Positions 8,909-19,706 of a stretch of 64,000 nucleotides of DNA are shown piece after piece; the stretch's first letter is position 1, and the number at the start of each line of letters is the position of its first letter. A model generated the notes under the pieces. It saw only the letters and a list, made by a program, of their open reading frames with translations, was not told the DNA's origin and did not search any database. The translations under genes were made by a program, and so were the position numbers. Source of the DNA: DASPWW01 sp963803425 (lineage in GTDB: Bacteria > Actinomycetota > Thermoleophilia > Solirubrobacterales > 70-9); assembly GCA_963803425.1 (NCBI GenBank), contig CAWDMA010000002.1, positions 248,001 through 312,000 of the forward strand, given 5' to 3'.

Positions 8909-10661
8909 ATGCCGGTGAAGAACGCCGAGATCGCCGCCGCGCTGGACGAGCTCGGCGCGCTGTACGAGCTCGACGGCGCGGTCCGCTACCGGGTGGTCGC
9001 CTACCAGGAGGCGGCGCGGGTGATCCGCGACAGCCCCGTCTCGGTCGAGGAGCTGGCGCGTCGAGGGCCGCGCGACCGAGCTACCGGGGGTCGGCAAGAC
9101 GCTCGAGGAGAAGATCGTGGCGCTGGTCGACGACGGCGAGATCCCGGCGGCCGCGAAGCTGAAGCAGCAAGTTCCCCGCGCGCTGGTCGAGGTCACGCGG
9201 GTCCCGGGCGTCGGCGCCAAGACGGCGCGGCGAGATCTACGACGAGCTCGGGATCGCGACGCTCGAGCGAGCTTCGGCGATGCGGCCGAGCAGGGCGGCT
9301 GCGCGACGTCAAGGGCCTCGGCCCCAAGGCCGAGCAGAACATGCTGGCGGCGTGGAGCAGATCGGCACCGCGGGGCCGGCCGAGCGGCGGCTGCTCTCCG
9401 ACGTGCTCCCGATCGCCGACGAGATCGTCGCGGCGCTCCGCGCCAGCCCGGCGTGCGAGCGAGGTCGAGATGGCCGGCTCGGCGCGGCGGATGGACCGAG
9501 ACCTGCAAGGACATCGACCTGATCGCGACCGCGACGATCCGGGCGGCGCTGGCGAAGGTGCTCGCCGAGCACCCGCTCGCCGCCGACGTGGGCGCGGGCG
9601 GCGACGCGGGGGCGCGGATCGTCACCCACAACGGGCTCAAGGTCGAGTTGCGGGTCGTCGGCGCCGCGAGGAGTTCGGCAACCTGCTCCAGCACTTCACC
9701 GGCTCGGCGGAGCACAACGTGGAGCTGCGCGAGCGCGCGGTCTCGCGCGGGCCAGTCGGTCTCCGAGCACGGGATCAAGGACGACGACAGCGGCGAGGTG
9801 ACGACCGTGCGCGACCGAGCAGCAGGTGTACGAGGCGCTCGGCCTCGACTACATCGAGCCGGAGCTGCGCGAGGGCGGCGGCGAGATCAGCGGCGGCCGA
9901 GGCCGGCGAGCTGCCCGAGCTGGTGACGCTCGACGACATCCGCGGCGACCTGCACTGCCACACGACGCTCTCGGACGGACACAACACGCTCGAGGAGATG
10001 GTCGGCGGCGGCGCAGCGAGCGCGGCTGCGCGTACCTGGCGATCACCGACCACTCCGCCACGCACGGGTTCGGCAACGACGTCCAGCCGCGACGCGCTGG
10101 CGGCGCGGATCGAGGAGGTGCGCGCGCTCGACAGGCGGACGAAGGGGATCAAGCTGCTGGCCGGGACCGAGGTGAACATCCTCCCCGACGGCTCGCTCGA
10201 CTACGACGACGAGCTGCTCGCGCGAGCTCGACTGGGTCGTCGCCAGCGTCCACACCTCGTTCCGGATCGAGCCGGAAGAAGATGACCGAGCGGGTCGTGG
10301 CCGCGATCGAGCACCCGCTACGTCGACTGCATCGGCCACCTGACCGGTCGGATGCTGCTAAGCGGCGAGCCGTACGAGATCGACGTGGAGCGGATCGCCG
10401 CGGCCGCCGCCGCGAACGGGACGATGCTGGAGATCAACGGCAATCCGAACCGGCGCGACCTCTCCGAGCACCACGCCCGGCTCGCCGCGAGCGTCGGCGC
10501 GACGATGGTCGATCAACACCGACGCGCATCGCGTCCGGACGATGGACAACATGCGCTACGGCGTGGCGACCGCCCGGCGGGCGTGGCTCACCCCCGGCCA
10601 GATCGCGAACACGCGTCCGTGGCGGTCCTTCTCGCGACTGCGAAAGCGCGTGCGCGCCTAG
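8909..10661 (+). CDS. polX: Family X DNA polymerase with PHP exonuclease domain, frameshifted
   Basis: About 580 codons, the normal PolX length. The order is: helix-hairpin-helix N-terminus (AAALDELGALYELDGAVRYR, then GVGKTLEEKIVALVDDGEIP and a second HhH at about 9200-9340); Pol X palm including the metal-binding DIDLI segment; then the PHP domain beginning LDDIRGDLHCHTTLSDG with YLAITDHSATHG, AGTEVNILPDG, VHTSF and NTDAH. Roughly fifteen single-base insertions, mostly C before a GAG/CAG/AGC codon, break the frame. Every motif survives. PolX gap-fills in base excision repair. TACGTT (8897-8902) lies 6 nt before ATG, indicating a leaderless start. Confidence 0.85.
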
Positions 10662-11218
10662 GCGGGCCGCTCGCCGCGGTCGCCCGAGGGAGGCGGAGGC
10701 GGGTGCCCCGCCGGCAACCTGTCGCGGCTGAGCCCCGGCGTCCGGACCAGCTTGATCGGTTCCAGGGCGGAGGAGGGCTCCACGTAGAACCGCACCCCGT
10801 CGCGGTCCTCGACACCGGTGACTGCGGCCTCCCGGGCGCGCCACTGGAGCGCGATGAGGAGCGCGTACCCGGCGCCGATCGCGGCGATCTGCGGCCACAG
10901 CGACGCAAGGCCGCCGGCGATCAGCGCGAACGCCCCCAGCGGCCACAGCCGCAGGAGCGCGATCCGCAGGGCGCTCTCCGGAGGCAGGGTGGGCGAGACG
11001 CGGGCGCCGGCCAGCGCCCGCGAGACCCCGTCGGCGGCGCGCTCGGGGCGCCCCAGGATCAACCCCGCCACCGCGGCGATCACCCACCAGCCCGCGGCCA
11101 CGATCAGGGTCACCGTGTCGCCGTCCGCGTTCGCGGCGAGCACGGCGAGGGCGCCGAGCACGGTGGCCATCGCCGCGACCAGCAGCACCGTCAGCCGGAG
11201 CAGGTCGGTGAACAGCAT
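10658..11218 (-). CDS. Integral membrane protein, function unknown
   Basis: 186 aa with four predicted membrane segments (about residues 7-30, 37-55, 88-108 and 111-128) followed by a hydrophilic C-terminal region ending in a Pro-rich tail. It starts one codon downstream of the otsB stop (TAG-ATG), so it is probably co-transcribed and translationally coupled with trehalose-6-phosphate phosphatase. Its stop shares the CTAG tetranucleotide with the convergent polX stop. No family recognised. Confidence 0.7.
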   Translation of the reverse strand: MLFTDLLRLTVLLVAAMATVLGALAVLAANADGDTVTLIVAAGWWVIAAVAGLILGRPERAADGVSRALAGARVSPTLPPESALRIALLRLWPLGAFALIAGGLASLWPQIAAIGAGYALLIALQWRAREAAVTGVEDRDGVRFYVEPSSALEPIKLVRTPGLSRDRLPAGHPPPPPSGDRGERPA

Positions 11219-12040
11219 CTATGCCTCCGGCCGCAGCGCTCGGAGCACGTCTCGAAAGCCCGCGGTTCCCTGTACGAGCAGATCGGCCGCAGCGGCGAGC
11301 TCGGCGGGGCCCTCTGCGGAGGCGATCCCCACGCACACCGCGGCATCGAGTCGACCCGAGTCGCGGAGGTCGTGCAGGCTGCGGAACGCGTCGATGTCGG
11401 TGCGGTCGTCGCCGCCGTAGATCGCGGCTCGAACCCCGGCGCCGTCGAGCAGGCTGGCGACGGCTACCCCCTTGTCGATCTCGACCGGCGGGCGGATCTC
11501 CACCACCATCCGCCCCCAGTGGACCAGCAGGCCGCGGCCCTGGGCGTCGGCAGCGATCTGCTCGGCTCGGCGCTCGGCGGCGTCCGGATCCGGCGCCCCG
11601 CGCCAGTGGATCGCCCGGATTGGCCCCTTGTCCTCGGTCCGGAGCCCGGCGGCGGCGAGCGCGGCGGCCTCGAGCGTCGCGGCGAACTCGGCCGCGGCCG
11701 GCTCATGGCCGGCGAGCGCGGGCTCGAGCTCGGGCTCGGCGGCCCCGGGCCGGAGCCGCTCGTACCCGTGGTTCCCGACGTAGGTGAGGCAATCGAGGCC
11801 GACCAGCTCGCGGGCGACCAGCGCGCGGCGGCCCGACACGCAGGCGACGATCGCGTAACCGCGGGCCAGGTCGGCGAGCAGCTCCCGCGCCTCGGCGGGA
11901 ACCGCGGCGTCCTCGGCCCGGTCCGCGATCGGGGCGAGCGTGCCGTCGACGTCACACAGGACCGCGCCCGCGCCCGGGTCGGCGCGCAGCGGCCGGACGA
12001 GAGCGGCGAGGTCCGCGGCCTGCGGGTCGGCAGCCTGCAC
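11219..12040 (-). CDS. otsB: Trehalose-6-phosphate phosphatase
   Basis: 273 aa HAD-superfamily enzyme dephosphorylating trehalose 6-phosphate. HAD motif I is DVDGTLAPIADR (about residues 30-41), motif II is in ACVSGRRA, GNHGYER is the typical OtsB substrate loop, and motif IV is YGGDDRTDIDAF near 220. KGVAVASLL is the conserved Lys segment. GTG 12040 has GATACT on the minus strand 7 nt upstream, overlapping the divergent -10 element of arfB. No otsA is in the window. Confidence 0.9.
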   Translation of the reverse strand: MQAADPQAADLAALVRPLRADPGAGAVLCDVDGTLAPIADRAEDAAVPAEARELLADLARGYAIVACVSGRRALVARELVGLDCLTYVGNHGYERLRPGAAEPELEPALAGHEPAAAEFAATLEAAALAAAGLRTEDKGPIRAIHWRGAPDPDAAERRAEQIAADAQGRGLLVHWGRMVVEIRPPVEIDKGVAVASLLDGAGVRAAIYGGDDRTDIDAFRSLHDLRDSGRLDAAVCVGIASAEGPAELAAAADLLVQGTAGFRDVLRALRPEA

Positions 12041-12060
12041 GGCCCCTAGTATCGCCGCAG

Positions 12061-12481
12061 GTGCCGCCGCAACGGACCCTCCGCGTGAACCGGGACGTAT
12101 CGATCCCGATCGGCGAGATCGAGGTCCGCGCCAGCCGCTCCTCGGGGCCCGGCGGCCAGCACGCGAACGTGACCGCGTCGCGGGTGGAGGCGAGCTTCGA
12201 CGTGACCGCGTCGGCCGCCCTCACCGAAGCGCAGAAGCGGCGTGTGATCGACCGTGCGGGCGAGCGGGTCAGCGCGGTTGCGCAGGACGCCGCGGGCAGG
12301 CGCGCAACCGCGCGCTGGCCCTGCAGCGGCTCGCTGAGAAGCTCGCCGCGGCGCTGGCGACGCGCCGCCGCCGCCGCCCCACCCGACCCTCGCGCGGCGC
12401 GGCCGAGCGGCGGCTTGCCGCGAAGCGCGCCCGCGGGCAGCGAAAGCGCGACCGTCGCGCCGCCCCCGACCGAGCGGCTAG
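12061..12481 (+). CDS. arfB: Peptidyl-tRNA hydrolase ArfB / ICT1-type release factor, frameshifted
   Basis: Rescues stalled ribosomes by hydrolysing peptidyl-tRNA. The diagnostic GGQ motif is in RSSGPGGQHANVTASRVE (about residues 26-43), and an Arg/Lys-rich tail follows (RRRRRPTRPSR, AAKRARGQRKRDRR) as expected for the ribosome-entry tail. A frameshift at about 12290 separates the GGQ domain from the tail and another lies close to the stop, so the end at the CTAG tetranucleotide is an estimate. TAGTAT (12047-12052) stands 8 nt before GTG 12061, so a leaderless start is likely. Confidence 0.8.
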
Positions 12482-13374
12482 GAGGGGTGTTCGAGCGCGG
12501 CATTCACGGAAGCGTCGAGCGCCGTTGCAGCCGCTGCAGCGCGACCGCCTCGGGCGAGCCGGCGGAGCGCCTCTCGGTCCCGTGGTGGGAGAGCACGCAG
12601 TGCAGCAGCGCCAGCCGCCGGTCGGCGGGAACGGCGCCGGCCGCCGCTCCGATATCTCCGCACCGATCGCGAGATGGCCGAGCAGCCGCCCCTCCTCGCT
12701 CAGTCCGAACTCGGCCCCGTAGGTGAACTCGCGCGCCTTGCCGACGTCGTGCAGGAGCGCCGCCGCGATCAGCAGGTCCGAGTCGAGCCGCGGATGCAGC
12801 GGGCAGAGCTCCAGCGCCAGCGTGCCGACCGAGACGGTGTGCTCGAGCAGGCCGCCGAGGTAGGCGTGGTGGCCGGCCCGCGTGCAGGGCGCCCGCCGGA
12901 ACTCCGGGCGACGGGGTCGGCTGAAGCAGGACCCGCTCGACGACCGCCAGCAGCGCCGGGTCGTGCACCTCGCGCGTCAGGTGCTCGAGGAAGCCCTCCA
13001 GCTCCTCGACCGAGCGATAGGCCGCGGGCAGGAACTCCCCGGGTCGAACTCGCCCCGCTGAGCCGGCGCACGTCGCTCGAGCTCCGCCTGCAGCTCGCCC
13101 CGAAAGCGCTCCGCCCTGCCCCGGACCTGACCGCGTCGCCGCGTCGAACGCCGCGCCGAGATCCGGTCCGCCTCCCGGAAGACCCGCGCGGGGATCGTGC
13201 CGCTGCGGTCGCGAAGCTCCAGCGACAGGTAGGCGGAGCCGTTTCGGGAGGTGAGCCGGTCCTTGCGCACGCACGCGATACGGCCCCTCGAAGCGCTGCC
13301 CCGGGCGGAGCTCCGCCACCGCCGGGCGCGGCGCTGTCGCTCGCAGTCGGGGTCGTCTGTGTCGCCGCCTCCAC
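12478..13374 (-). CDS. OB-fold plus HD-domain 3'-5' exoribonuclease, YhaM type, copy 1, frameshifted
   Basis: Pieces in shifting minus frames give an OB-fold (VRKDRLTSRNGSAYLSLELRDRSGTIPARVFREAD), a linker (YRSVEELEGFLEHLTREVHDPALLAVVERVL), and an HD phosphohydrolase domain (HHAYLGGLLEHTVSV, LIAAALLHDVGK, HLAIGAEI, VLSHHG), ending ALEHPS at 12478. This is the YhaM domain order and parallels the intact gene at 49341-50387, so the genome carries two copies. Several indels interrupt it. The N-terminus (GTG 13374) is tentative. Confidence 0.7.
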
Positions 13375-13427
13375 CCGATCGATGGTGACCCGCGGGGCGG
13401 ACGGTGCCGGCACGCTAGGCTCGTTGG

Positions 13428-14299
13428 GTGGAAGCGATGCGCTGGGAAGGGGACCCCCCCGAGCTGCGCTCGCCGGCGCTGGTCGCGGCGTTCGCGCGGA
13501 TGGAACGACGCAGCCAGCGCGGCCTCGACCGCGCTGGAGGCGGTCGCGGTGTCGCTCGACTCCGAGGTGATCGCGCGGATCGACCCGGAGGAGTTCTTCG
13601 ACTTCCAGGACAACCGCCCGACGATCCGGCTGACCGCCGGCCAGGCGCGGCGGATCGAGTGGCCCGAGAACACCCTGATCGCGGCGCCCGCGCCGAGCGC
13701 CGAGCGAGACCTGGTACTGCTCAGCGGAACGGAGCCCAGCCTGCGGTGGCGGACGTTCACCGACCTGCTCGCCGACGCGATGGAGCGGCTCGGCGTGGAG
13801 ATCGTGGTCACGCTCGGGGCGCTGATCGCCGACGTCGCGCACACTCGTCCGGTGCCGATCACGGGGCTCGCCTCGGACCCCGAGCTGGTCGAGCAGCTCG
13901 GCCTGAGCCGCTCCAAGTACGAGGGGCCTACCGGGATCGTCGGGGTCCTGCACGACGCGTGCCGCCGCCGCGACCTGCACCTCGGCGAGCCTGTGGGCGG
14001 CCGTCCCCCACTACGTCGCCGCCGTCCCCAACCCGAAGGCCGCCCTGGCGCTGCTCCGCCGCCTCGAGGGGCTCACCGGCGTCGCCGTCGAGGCGTCCGA
14101 GCTCGAGGAGGCCTCGGAGCGCGTTCGACGGTCAGATCGACCGCGCCGTGGCCGCCAACCCCGAGATCGAGGAGCTCGTGCAGCGGCTCGAGGCCGAGCA
14201 GGGCCGAGGCGGTCGAGCTCGAGCAGGACGTCCCGTCCGGCGAGTCGATCGCGCAGCGACTTCCAGCGCTTCCTGCGCCAACGCACCGACGACGACTGA
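13428..14299 (+). CDS. PAC2-family protein (proteasome assembly chaperone 2-like), frameshifted
   Basis: The GTG 13428 frame begins RWEGDPPELRSPALVAAFA and continues after a shift with VSLDSEVIARIDPEEFFDFQ, RPTIRLTAGQARRIEWPEN, TFTDLLADAMERLGVEIVVTLGALIADVAHTRPVPITG and LGLSRSKYEGPTGIVGVLHDA. These are characteristic of actinobacterial PAC2 proteins. The C-terminal part (RLEGLTGVAVEASELEE, VPSGESIA) is split over two more frames and ends at TGA 14299. TAGGCT (13416-13421) lies 6 nt before the GTG. The biochemical role of bacterial PAC2 proteins is not established. Confidence 0.75.
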
Positions 14300-14304
14300 T
14301 CAAT

Positions 14305-14341
14305 CCGGCCGAATGCTCCGCTTCGCGTCCGGTCCGGCCGG
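14305..14341. repeat. Dispersed hairpin mini-repeat, copy D
   Basis: Core CTCCGCTTCGCGTCCGG (14316-14332), also present at 27 kb and 35 kb, is flanked by complementary arms CCGGCCG (14305-14311) and CGGCCGG (14335-14341). It lies in the gap between the convergent PAC2 and helicase genes. Confidence 0.6.
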
Positions 14342-14363
14342 GTTCGGACGAGTCTCGTGCTTC

Positions 14364-17300
14364 TCAGGCCTCGCTGGCGGGGCAGATCAGCCGGTAGTCG
14401 CACCACGAGCAGATCTCGTACGAGGGGCGGGGCTCGAAGTCCTGGCTCTTGATCCCGCTCCGCGACGTCGAGCACGGTCCGCTCCACCCGCTCGCGGTCG
14501 TCAGGGGCGCTCGGCACCGGACACCTTCTCGTCCTCGAGCACGTACCAGTAGCTGCCAGCCTCGGCCTCGAGCTGCCACGCCTCGCGGGCGCCGAGCCGG
14601 TACAGGGCCAGCTGCAGGTCGCCGGCGAGCTGCGGCGCGGCCTTCGGGTCGCCGGTCTTGTAGTCGATCAGCTCGTAGCCGCCGTCCGGGAGCCGGTCGA
14701 CGCGGTCGACCCGGCCGCGGAGCTGGTGCGGGCCGATCTCGAACGCGAAAGCGCGCTCCAGCCAGATCGGCGCCGCCGTCCGAGCGCGGATGCGCGCTCG
14801 TAGTAGCGGGTGAGCGCGGCGACCGCGCGGTCGCGGTACTGCAGCTCGTCGTCGGACGCGCCGAACCCGGACCGCCGCCACCCCGCCTCGAACAGCCACA
14901 GGAGCCGGTCGATCCGGCGCCGGCGCTCCGGCGGGGCCTCGCCCAGGACTCCGCGCGGAGCTCGTCGGCAGTGGAATCGCTCCAGCACCTGGTGGATCAG
15001 GATCCCGAAGCGCTGGTTGATCGTCGGCTCCTCCGGGATCGCGAAGACCCGCGCGAACTTGTACTTGAGGGGGCAGATCCGGTAGAGGTCGAGGTCGGAC
15101 GCCGAGAGGGCGAGGCCCTCGCCCGCGCGTCGGGATGAACGCCTCCAGCGAGGGCTCGTGGCGAGCCGAGATCAGCTCGCGGCGCTCACGCTGCTCGCGC
15201 TCCTCGCCGAGCACGTACTCGTCGAGCGCCGACGCGGCGAGCATCGCGCGCTGCTCCGGCGTCGCGCGCCGGCTCGATCAGCTCGTTCAGGGCCGCGAGC
15301 GCGTCGGCCGACGGCTCCTCTCCGTGGCGCTGCAGCAGCGCGGCGAGCTTGACCAGCTCGAGGAAGCGGGCGACGGCGCGTTCGATGTCGTCGGCGGTGT
15401 CGAGTCGCATCTCGCCGAGCGCCGCAGCCGGCCCGCCACGAGCGCCTCCAGCACCTCGTCGCGGAGCATCCGGTAGGTGGCGTGCAGGCCCTCTGCGGGG
15501 CCGAAGAGCTCCTCGGTGTGGACTTCCTCTTCCTCGCCGCCCGAGCGCGTCGCGCACCGCCTCGTAGATCGGCGACGGCTGGGTGCGACCGCGGCGTCGC
15601 TCCACGGTCTGCCGACCAGGATCAGGACGAGCGAGTCGCGCGCCCGGGTCATCCCGACGTAGGCGAGCCGGGCGCGGTGGGCGGCGCTCAGCTCCGACGC
15701 CGCGGTCCGGCGACCGGGTCCGCGAGCAGCTCCTCGGGGATCCACCCGTCCCTGCCGTCCGGGCCCGGCGAGCGCGCCGCGCTCGAGGCCGAGCAGGTAG
15801 ACGCGGTCGAACTCGATCCCCTTGACCTGATCGCGGCTCGCGGCGAGCAGGACGCCGGCGGGCGGCGCCTGCGCAAGCGGGTCGTCGCCGAGCTCGCCGG
15901 CCTCGCGCGACCGCGGTCAGGTAGCGGACGAAGTCCCGGGTCGAGGCGCGGGGCTCGCGGCGGGCCCACGCCGCCGCGAGCTCGGCGAGCCGGGACGAGG
16001 CTGACGAGCCGCTCATGCGGTGTCGGGTGGGCGGCGAACAGCTGGCGGCGTCGAAGGCCGATCCGCTCGATCAACCGCCGCACGAACACGTCTGCCGGCA
16101 TCTCCTCCAGCGCGCCGCGGCGGCGCGGTACAGCTTCAGGAAAGCCTGGATGCGGTCGCGGGCCTCGGGCGGGAGCTGGGGGCTCTCGATCGCCGCCTCG
16201 AGCGCCGACACCATGTCGAGCTTGCGGCGTCGGGCGATCAGTCGTGCACCGGGCCAGGTCGACCGAGCGCAGCTCCACCGGCGGGCGGGTCAGCGCCCTG
16301 ACCGCGGCCGGCGCGTCGTTGGGGTCGGCGAGCACCCGCAGCCACGCGATCGCGTCGCGGACCTCGGGGCGATGGAAGAACGCCGCTCGCCCGGCGAGCC
16401 GGTAGGGGATGTTGCGCTCCTCGAGCGCTGCCGCGACCAGCCGGCCCTCTCGCTGGCGAGGCGCCGACCAGGACGCACACGCCCTCGGGGCCGACAACGC
16501 CCGCCGCAGAGCAGGTGCTCGATCTCGCGCGCGGCGGCCTGCGCCTCAGCGCGCGCGTTGCTCGACAGCGCCAGAAGGGCCGCACGCCGGCGGCGTCCTC
16601 GCGGAGGCGACGCCTCCGGCGGTTCGCCGGCGACCGCGTCCGCCGCGGCGACGATCCCGGCTGCGCCGCGGAGGGGGTGGCCCAGATCGACCTGCGCGCA
16701 GTCGGGATGGCGGGCGCGGAACTGATCCGCAGCGCTCGCACCGGCGCCCCGGAAACGGCGGATCGCCTGCCGGTCGTCGCAGGCGACCAGGAGGCGGCCG
16801 TGGGGGGCGAGCCCGCCGACCAGCTCCCGGTGTGCTGTCCCTGCGTCCTCCAGCTCGTCCACCATCACCTCGACGAAGCGTGTGCCGAGCCGCTCTCGGA
16901 CGTCGGCGCCCTCGCGGACGAGACGTGCCAGCCCGAGCACGCAGATCGCCCTGCGTCGAGGTTCCCCGCCTCGGCCAGGATGCTGTCGTGGCGCGCGTAC
17001 AGCTCCGCGAACTCGAGCTCGCGCCGCGCCGCCTCGCGGTCGCCCTCGCCGGCCGCGTCCCGCTCCCGGCCGGATGCCCAGGTCGCGGAGCGCCGCCGGC
17101 GTCGACCGCCTCCGCCTTCAGCGCGTCGATTCGCTCCAGCAGCCGCGCCAGCAGGCCCGGCCGGGTTGCCACGGATCTGGTGATGGCGCAGCGGCAGCTC
17201 GTCTACGCGGTCGAGCAGCATCGCGAGCCGGTCGGCGGCGCCGACGGTGCCGAAGAACGGATCCAGCCCCGCCTCGACCGCGTGCTCGCGAAGCAGCCGC

Positions 17301-17639
17301 TCGGCGAGCGCCGGGTAGGGCTGGATCCACAGCTCCTCGAACGGACCCTCGAGCAGCGCCTCCACCCGCTCGCGGAGCCGCGCCGCGGCGGGAGCCGAGC
17401 GGGTGAGGACCGCGACCCGCTCGGGCGCGGCGCCGTCTTCCGCCACCGCGAGCCAGTCGGCGGGCGATCGTCTCGGTGCGGCCCGAGCCGGCCGGGCCGG
17501 TCAGCAGCAGCGGCCCGTCGCGGTGCTCGATCGCGCGCACCTGGGCGGCGGTGGGGACTGGGAGGCGGGTGTCGGCCGGCACGCGCACCAACGCTAGCGA
17601 CCGCGCCGGGCCGACCTGGAGTGCTCGACCACCTAGCAT
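14364..17639 (-). CDS. UvrD/Rep-type ATP-dependent helicase with C-terminal PD-(D/E)XK nuclease domain, frameshifted
   Basis: Recognisable in order: Walker A GPAGSGRTETIARRL near 17480; LWIQPYPALAERLL; a Walker B-like VEVMVDELEDAGTAHRELV (about 16870); ALEERNIPYRLAGRAAFFHRPEVRDAIAWLRVL; QVKGIEFDRVYLLGLERG; LAYVGMTRARDSLVLIL (motif VI, about 15640); and a RecB-family nuclease (RVDRVDRLPDGGYELIDYKTGD, then YEICSWCDYRLICPASEA with the terminal Cys cluster). This is the AddA/AdnB-like layout for processing double-strand breaks. At least ten indels break the frame. Start uncertain: ATG 17639, GTG 17588, or GTG 17582, which has TAGCGT 8 nt upstream. Confidence 0.75.
16603..16617. repeat. Short perfect palindrome inside the helicase gene
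   Basis: GGAGGCG-A-CGCCTCC, within a GC-rich stretch coding for GEPPEASPPREDAAG on the minus strand. It resembles an inserted hairpin but has only the one copy I can find. Confidence 0.3.
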
Positions 17640-17646
17640 GCTGGCC

Positions 17647-18505
17647 GTGGCCAGCGAGGGCGGACAGGTGGAGGCGCGCCGGCTGGTCGCGGCCGACTGG
17701 CTCACGGTGTGCAGGCGGATCGTCGCCGCGCAGCAGGAGCTGTTCGACTCGACCCCCTCGATCGCGGAGCGGACCGTGTACGAGGGCGTCGGGGAGGGTG
17801 GCGACCGGGCGCTCGCGATCGACCGCCGCTGCGAGGACATCGTGTTCGCTGAGCTCGAGCAGCTCGCCGCGGAGGGCCACGAGTTCGTCGCGGTGTCCGA
17901 GGAGCGCGGCGAGGTCCGATTCGGCGACGGCGAGTCGCCCGCGCGCGTCGTGATCGACCCGATCGACGGCTCGCTGAACGCCCGGCGGACGATCCCCGGC
18001 CACGCGCTCAGCATCGCGATCGCGTCCGGGGAGACGATGGCCGACGTGGACCGGGCGTACGTGTACGACTTCGGCGCCGCGCGAGGAGTTCGTCGCCACC
18101 CGCGGCGAGGGAGCGAGGCTGAACGGCCGGGAGCTGCGCGCGGAGGGGCCCGGCCACGGGGTCGAGGTGGTCGGGGTGGAGTCGGCCGAGCCGGGGTGGC
18201 TGCTGCCGGGGATCGAGGAGCTGCGCGGCAAGGCGTTCCGGATCCGCTCGGTCGGCGCGATCGCGATCACGCTCGCGTACGTGGCGGCCGCCCGGTTCGA
18301 CGGGATGTTCACCGCCCGGGTGTGCCGCTCCGTCGACGCGGCGGCGTCCCAGCTGGTCGCGCGTGAGGCGGGTGCCCTGGTCGAGTTCGAAGGCGGCGGG
18401 CTCGAGCACACGCCGCTGGGCCTTGACGCCCGTTACCGGGTCGCCGCCGCGCTCGACGAGGACGCGCTCGCGGTCGTCCTCGCGGCCCAGGCGCGCGCCG
18501 GGTAG
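17647..18505 (+). CDS. Inositol monophosphatase-family phosphatase, frameshifted
   Basis: Lithium-sensitive sugar/inositol phosphatase fold. The metal-binding DPIDGSLNARRT motif corresponds to DPIDGT of the family, an upstream VSEERGE supplies the acidic residue, and SVDAAASQLVAREAGA replaces the usual WDxAAG second motif, with S and V in place of W and D before the AA; the changed motif may alter activity. Without the frameshift near 18085 (extra GC before GAG GAG) the protein is about 285 aa, a normal length. GTG 17647 is preferred over ATG 17638 because TAGCAT (17634-17639) lies 7 nt upstream. Substrate unknown. Confidence 0.75.
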
Positions 18506-18507
18506 CG

Positions 18508-19591
18508 ATGCCCGGGCCGGACACCGGCGGCGTGCTGGTGGACTGGGCGCTGGCGGAGCGAATCGCGGTCGGGATCGCGACCGCAGGCGAGACGGCGCCG
18601 CAGCCTCCGGCCGAGGAGCTCTCGGTGTGGGCGAAGCGCGCGATCGACGAGGTCGCCGAGTACACGAGGCTGGAGCCGCTGCAGCCGATCCCGGAGGCCG
18701 AGCTGGTCGGCCGCGATCAGTGGGTGCGCGCCAACCTCGTCACCTTCCGCGAGATGGGCGCCGAGCTGGAGCGGCGCGTGCACGACTCGGTCGGCCTGCC
18801 GGGGCCGCTGGCCTCGATCGCCCGAGTGCTGGCTGGAACGGTGGCCGGAGCCGAGATGGGGCTGGTGCTCGGCTACGTCGCACGCAGGGTGATGGGCCAG
18901 TACGACCTGGCGCTGGTCGGGCCGCAGCGGCCGTCCCGGCTGCTGTACGTCGGGCCCGAACCTCGGTGACGCGCACCGCCGGCTCGGGGGAGATCGGGCG
19001 ATGCTCGTGCACTGGGTCGCCCTGCACGAGACCACGCACGCGTTCCAGTTCTCCTCGGTCCCATGGCTTCGCGAGCATCTGGGAAGGATGGTCCACGACC
19101 TGCTCGAGGGGGCCGGGCTCGCCGCCGGCCTGGGGGAGCTCCGCGACGCGCTCGGCCGGATCGCGCGCAACCCCGACCCCCGCAGGCTCGCCGACCCGCT
19201 CCGTGAGGGGGGCCTGATCCAGCTCGTCGCCGGCCCCGAGCAGACCCGCGCCCTGCGGGAGCTGCAGGCGGCGATGTCGGTGATCGAGGGCTATGCCGAG
19301 CATGTGATGGACGCGATCGGCGACCGACTCGACCCGGGGTACCAGCGGCTGCGGGAGGCGGTCGAGTCCGAGCGCCGGCGGCGCAGCGTGATCGACACGC
19401 TGGTGGCGCGGCTGCTCGGCCTGGACATGAAGATGCGCCAGTACAGGCTCGGGAAGCGGTTCGCGGACCGGGTCGCGGACAGCGCCGGGATCGAGGGCCT
19501 GAACGAGGTGTGGCGGGCCCCCGGCGCGCTCCCGTCCGAATCAGAGCTGGAGCGGCCCGACGCCTGGCTGTCGCGCGTCGCCGTCGGGTGA
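18508..19591 (+). CDS. Zinc-dependent metalloprotease-like protein (DUF2342 / F420-associated family), frameshifted
   Basis: About 360 codons. The HExxH zinc motif is in VALHETTHAFQFSSVPWLREH, preceded by VARRVMGQYDLAL and followed by QAAMSVIEGYAEHVMD, the order seen in the actinobacterial zincin-like family whose members were first noted beside coenzyme F420 genes. One inserted base near 18960 splits the frame and removing it joins LYVGP to NLGDAHRRLGGDRAMLVHW. It starts 2 nt after the phosphatase stop, so the two genes form an operon. Proteolytic activity has not been shown for the family to my knowledge. Confidence 0.8.
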
Positions 19592-19625
19592 GCCGCCTGT
19601 AACCGACGGGGCCTGCCGGGGTACA

Positions 19626-19655
19626 GAACACGTGTTCGGTATAATGTTCTCGAAC
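19626..19655 (+). promoter_or_regulatory. Promoter with LexA/SOS-box-like palindrome overlapping the -10 region
   Basis: GAACACGTGTTC (19626-19637) fits the Gram-positive LexA core GAAC-N4-GTTC exactly. A perfect TATAAT (19640-19645) follows, then a second small palindrome GTTCTCGAAC (19646-19655). The surrounding 60 bases are unusually AT-rich for this contig. Binding by LexA is an inference. Confidence 0.5.
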
Positions 19656-19706
19656 TTCCTTACACCTAAGTAGTTACCCACCAAAACCGAGGAGGCCTTT
19701 CCAACG

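Noticed and set aside
8909..10661. Programmed ribosomal frameshifting in polX
   Set aside because: About fifteen shifts with no common slippery site or downstream structure; this is not compatible with a programmed event.
12504..13916. Single long minus-strand protein across the YhaM-type and PAC2 region
   Set aside because: The frame mixes pieces of the true gene with antisense of PAC2; domain motifs only make sense with the two genes separated.
16603..16617. Second dispersed hairpin family
   Set aside because: Only one copy of GGAGGCGACGCCTCC was found in the window.
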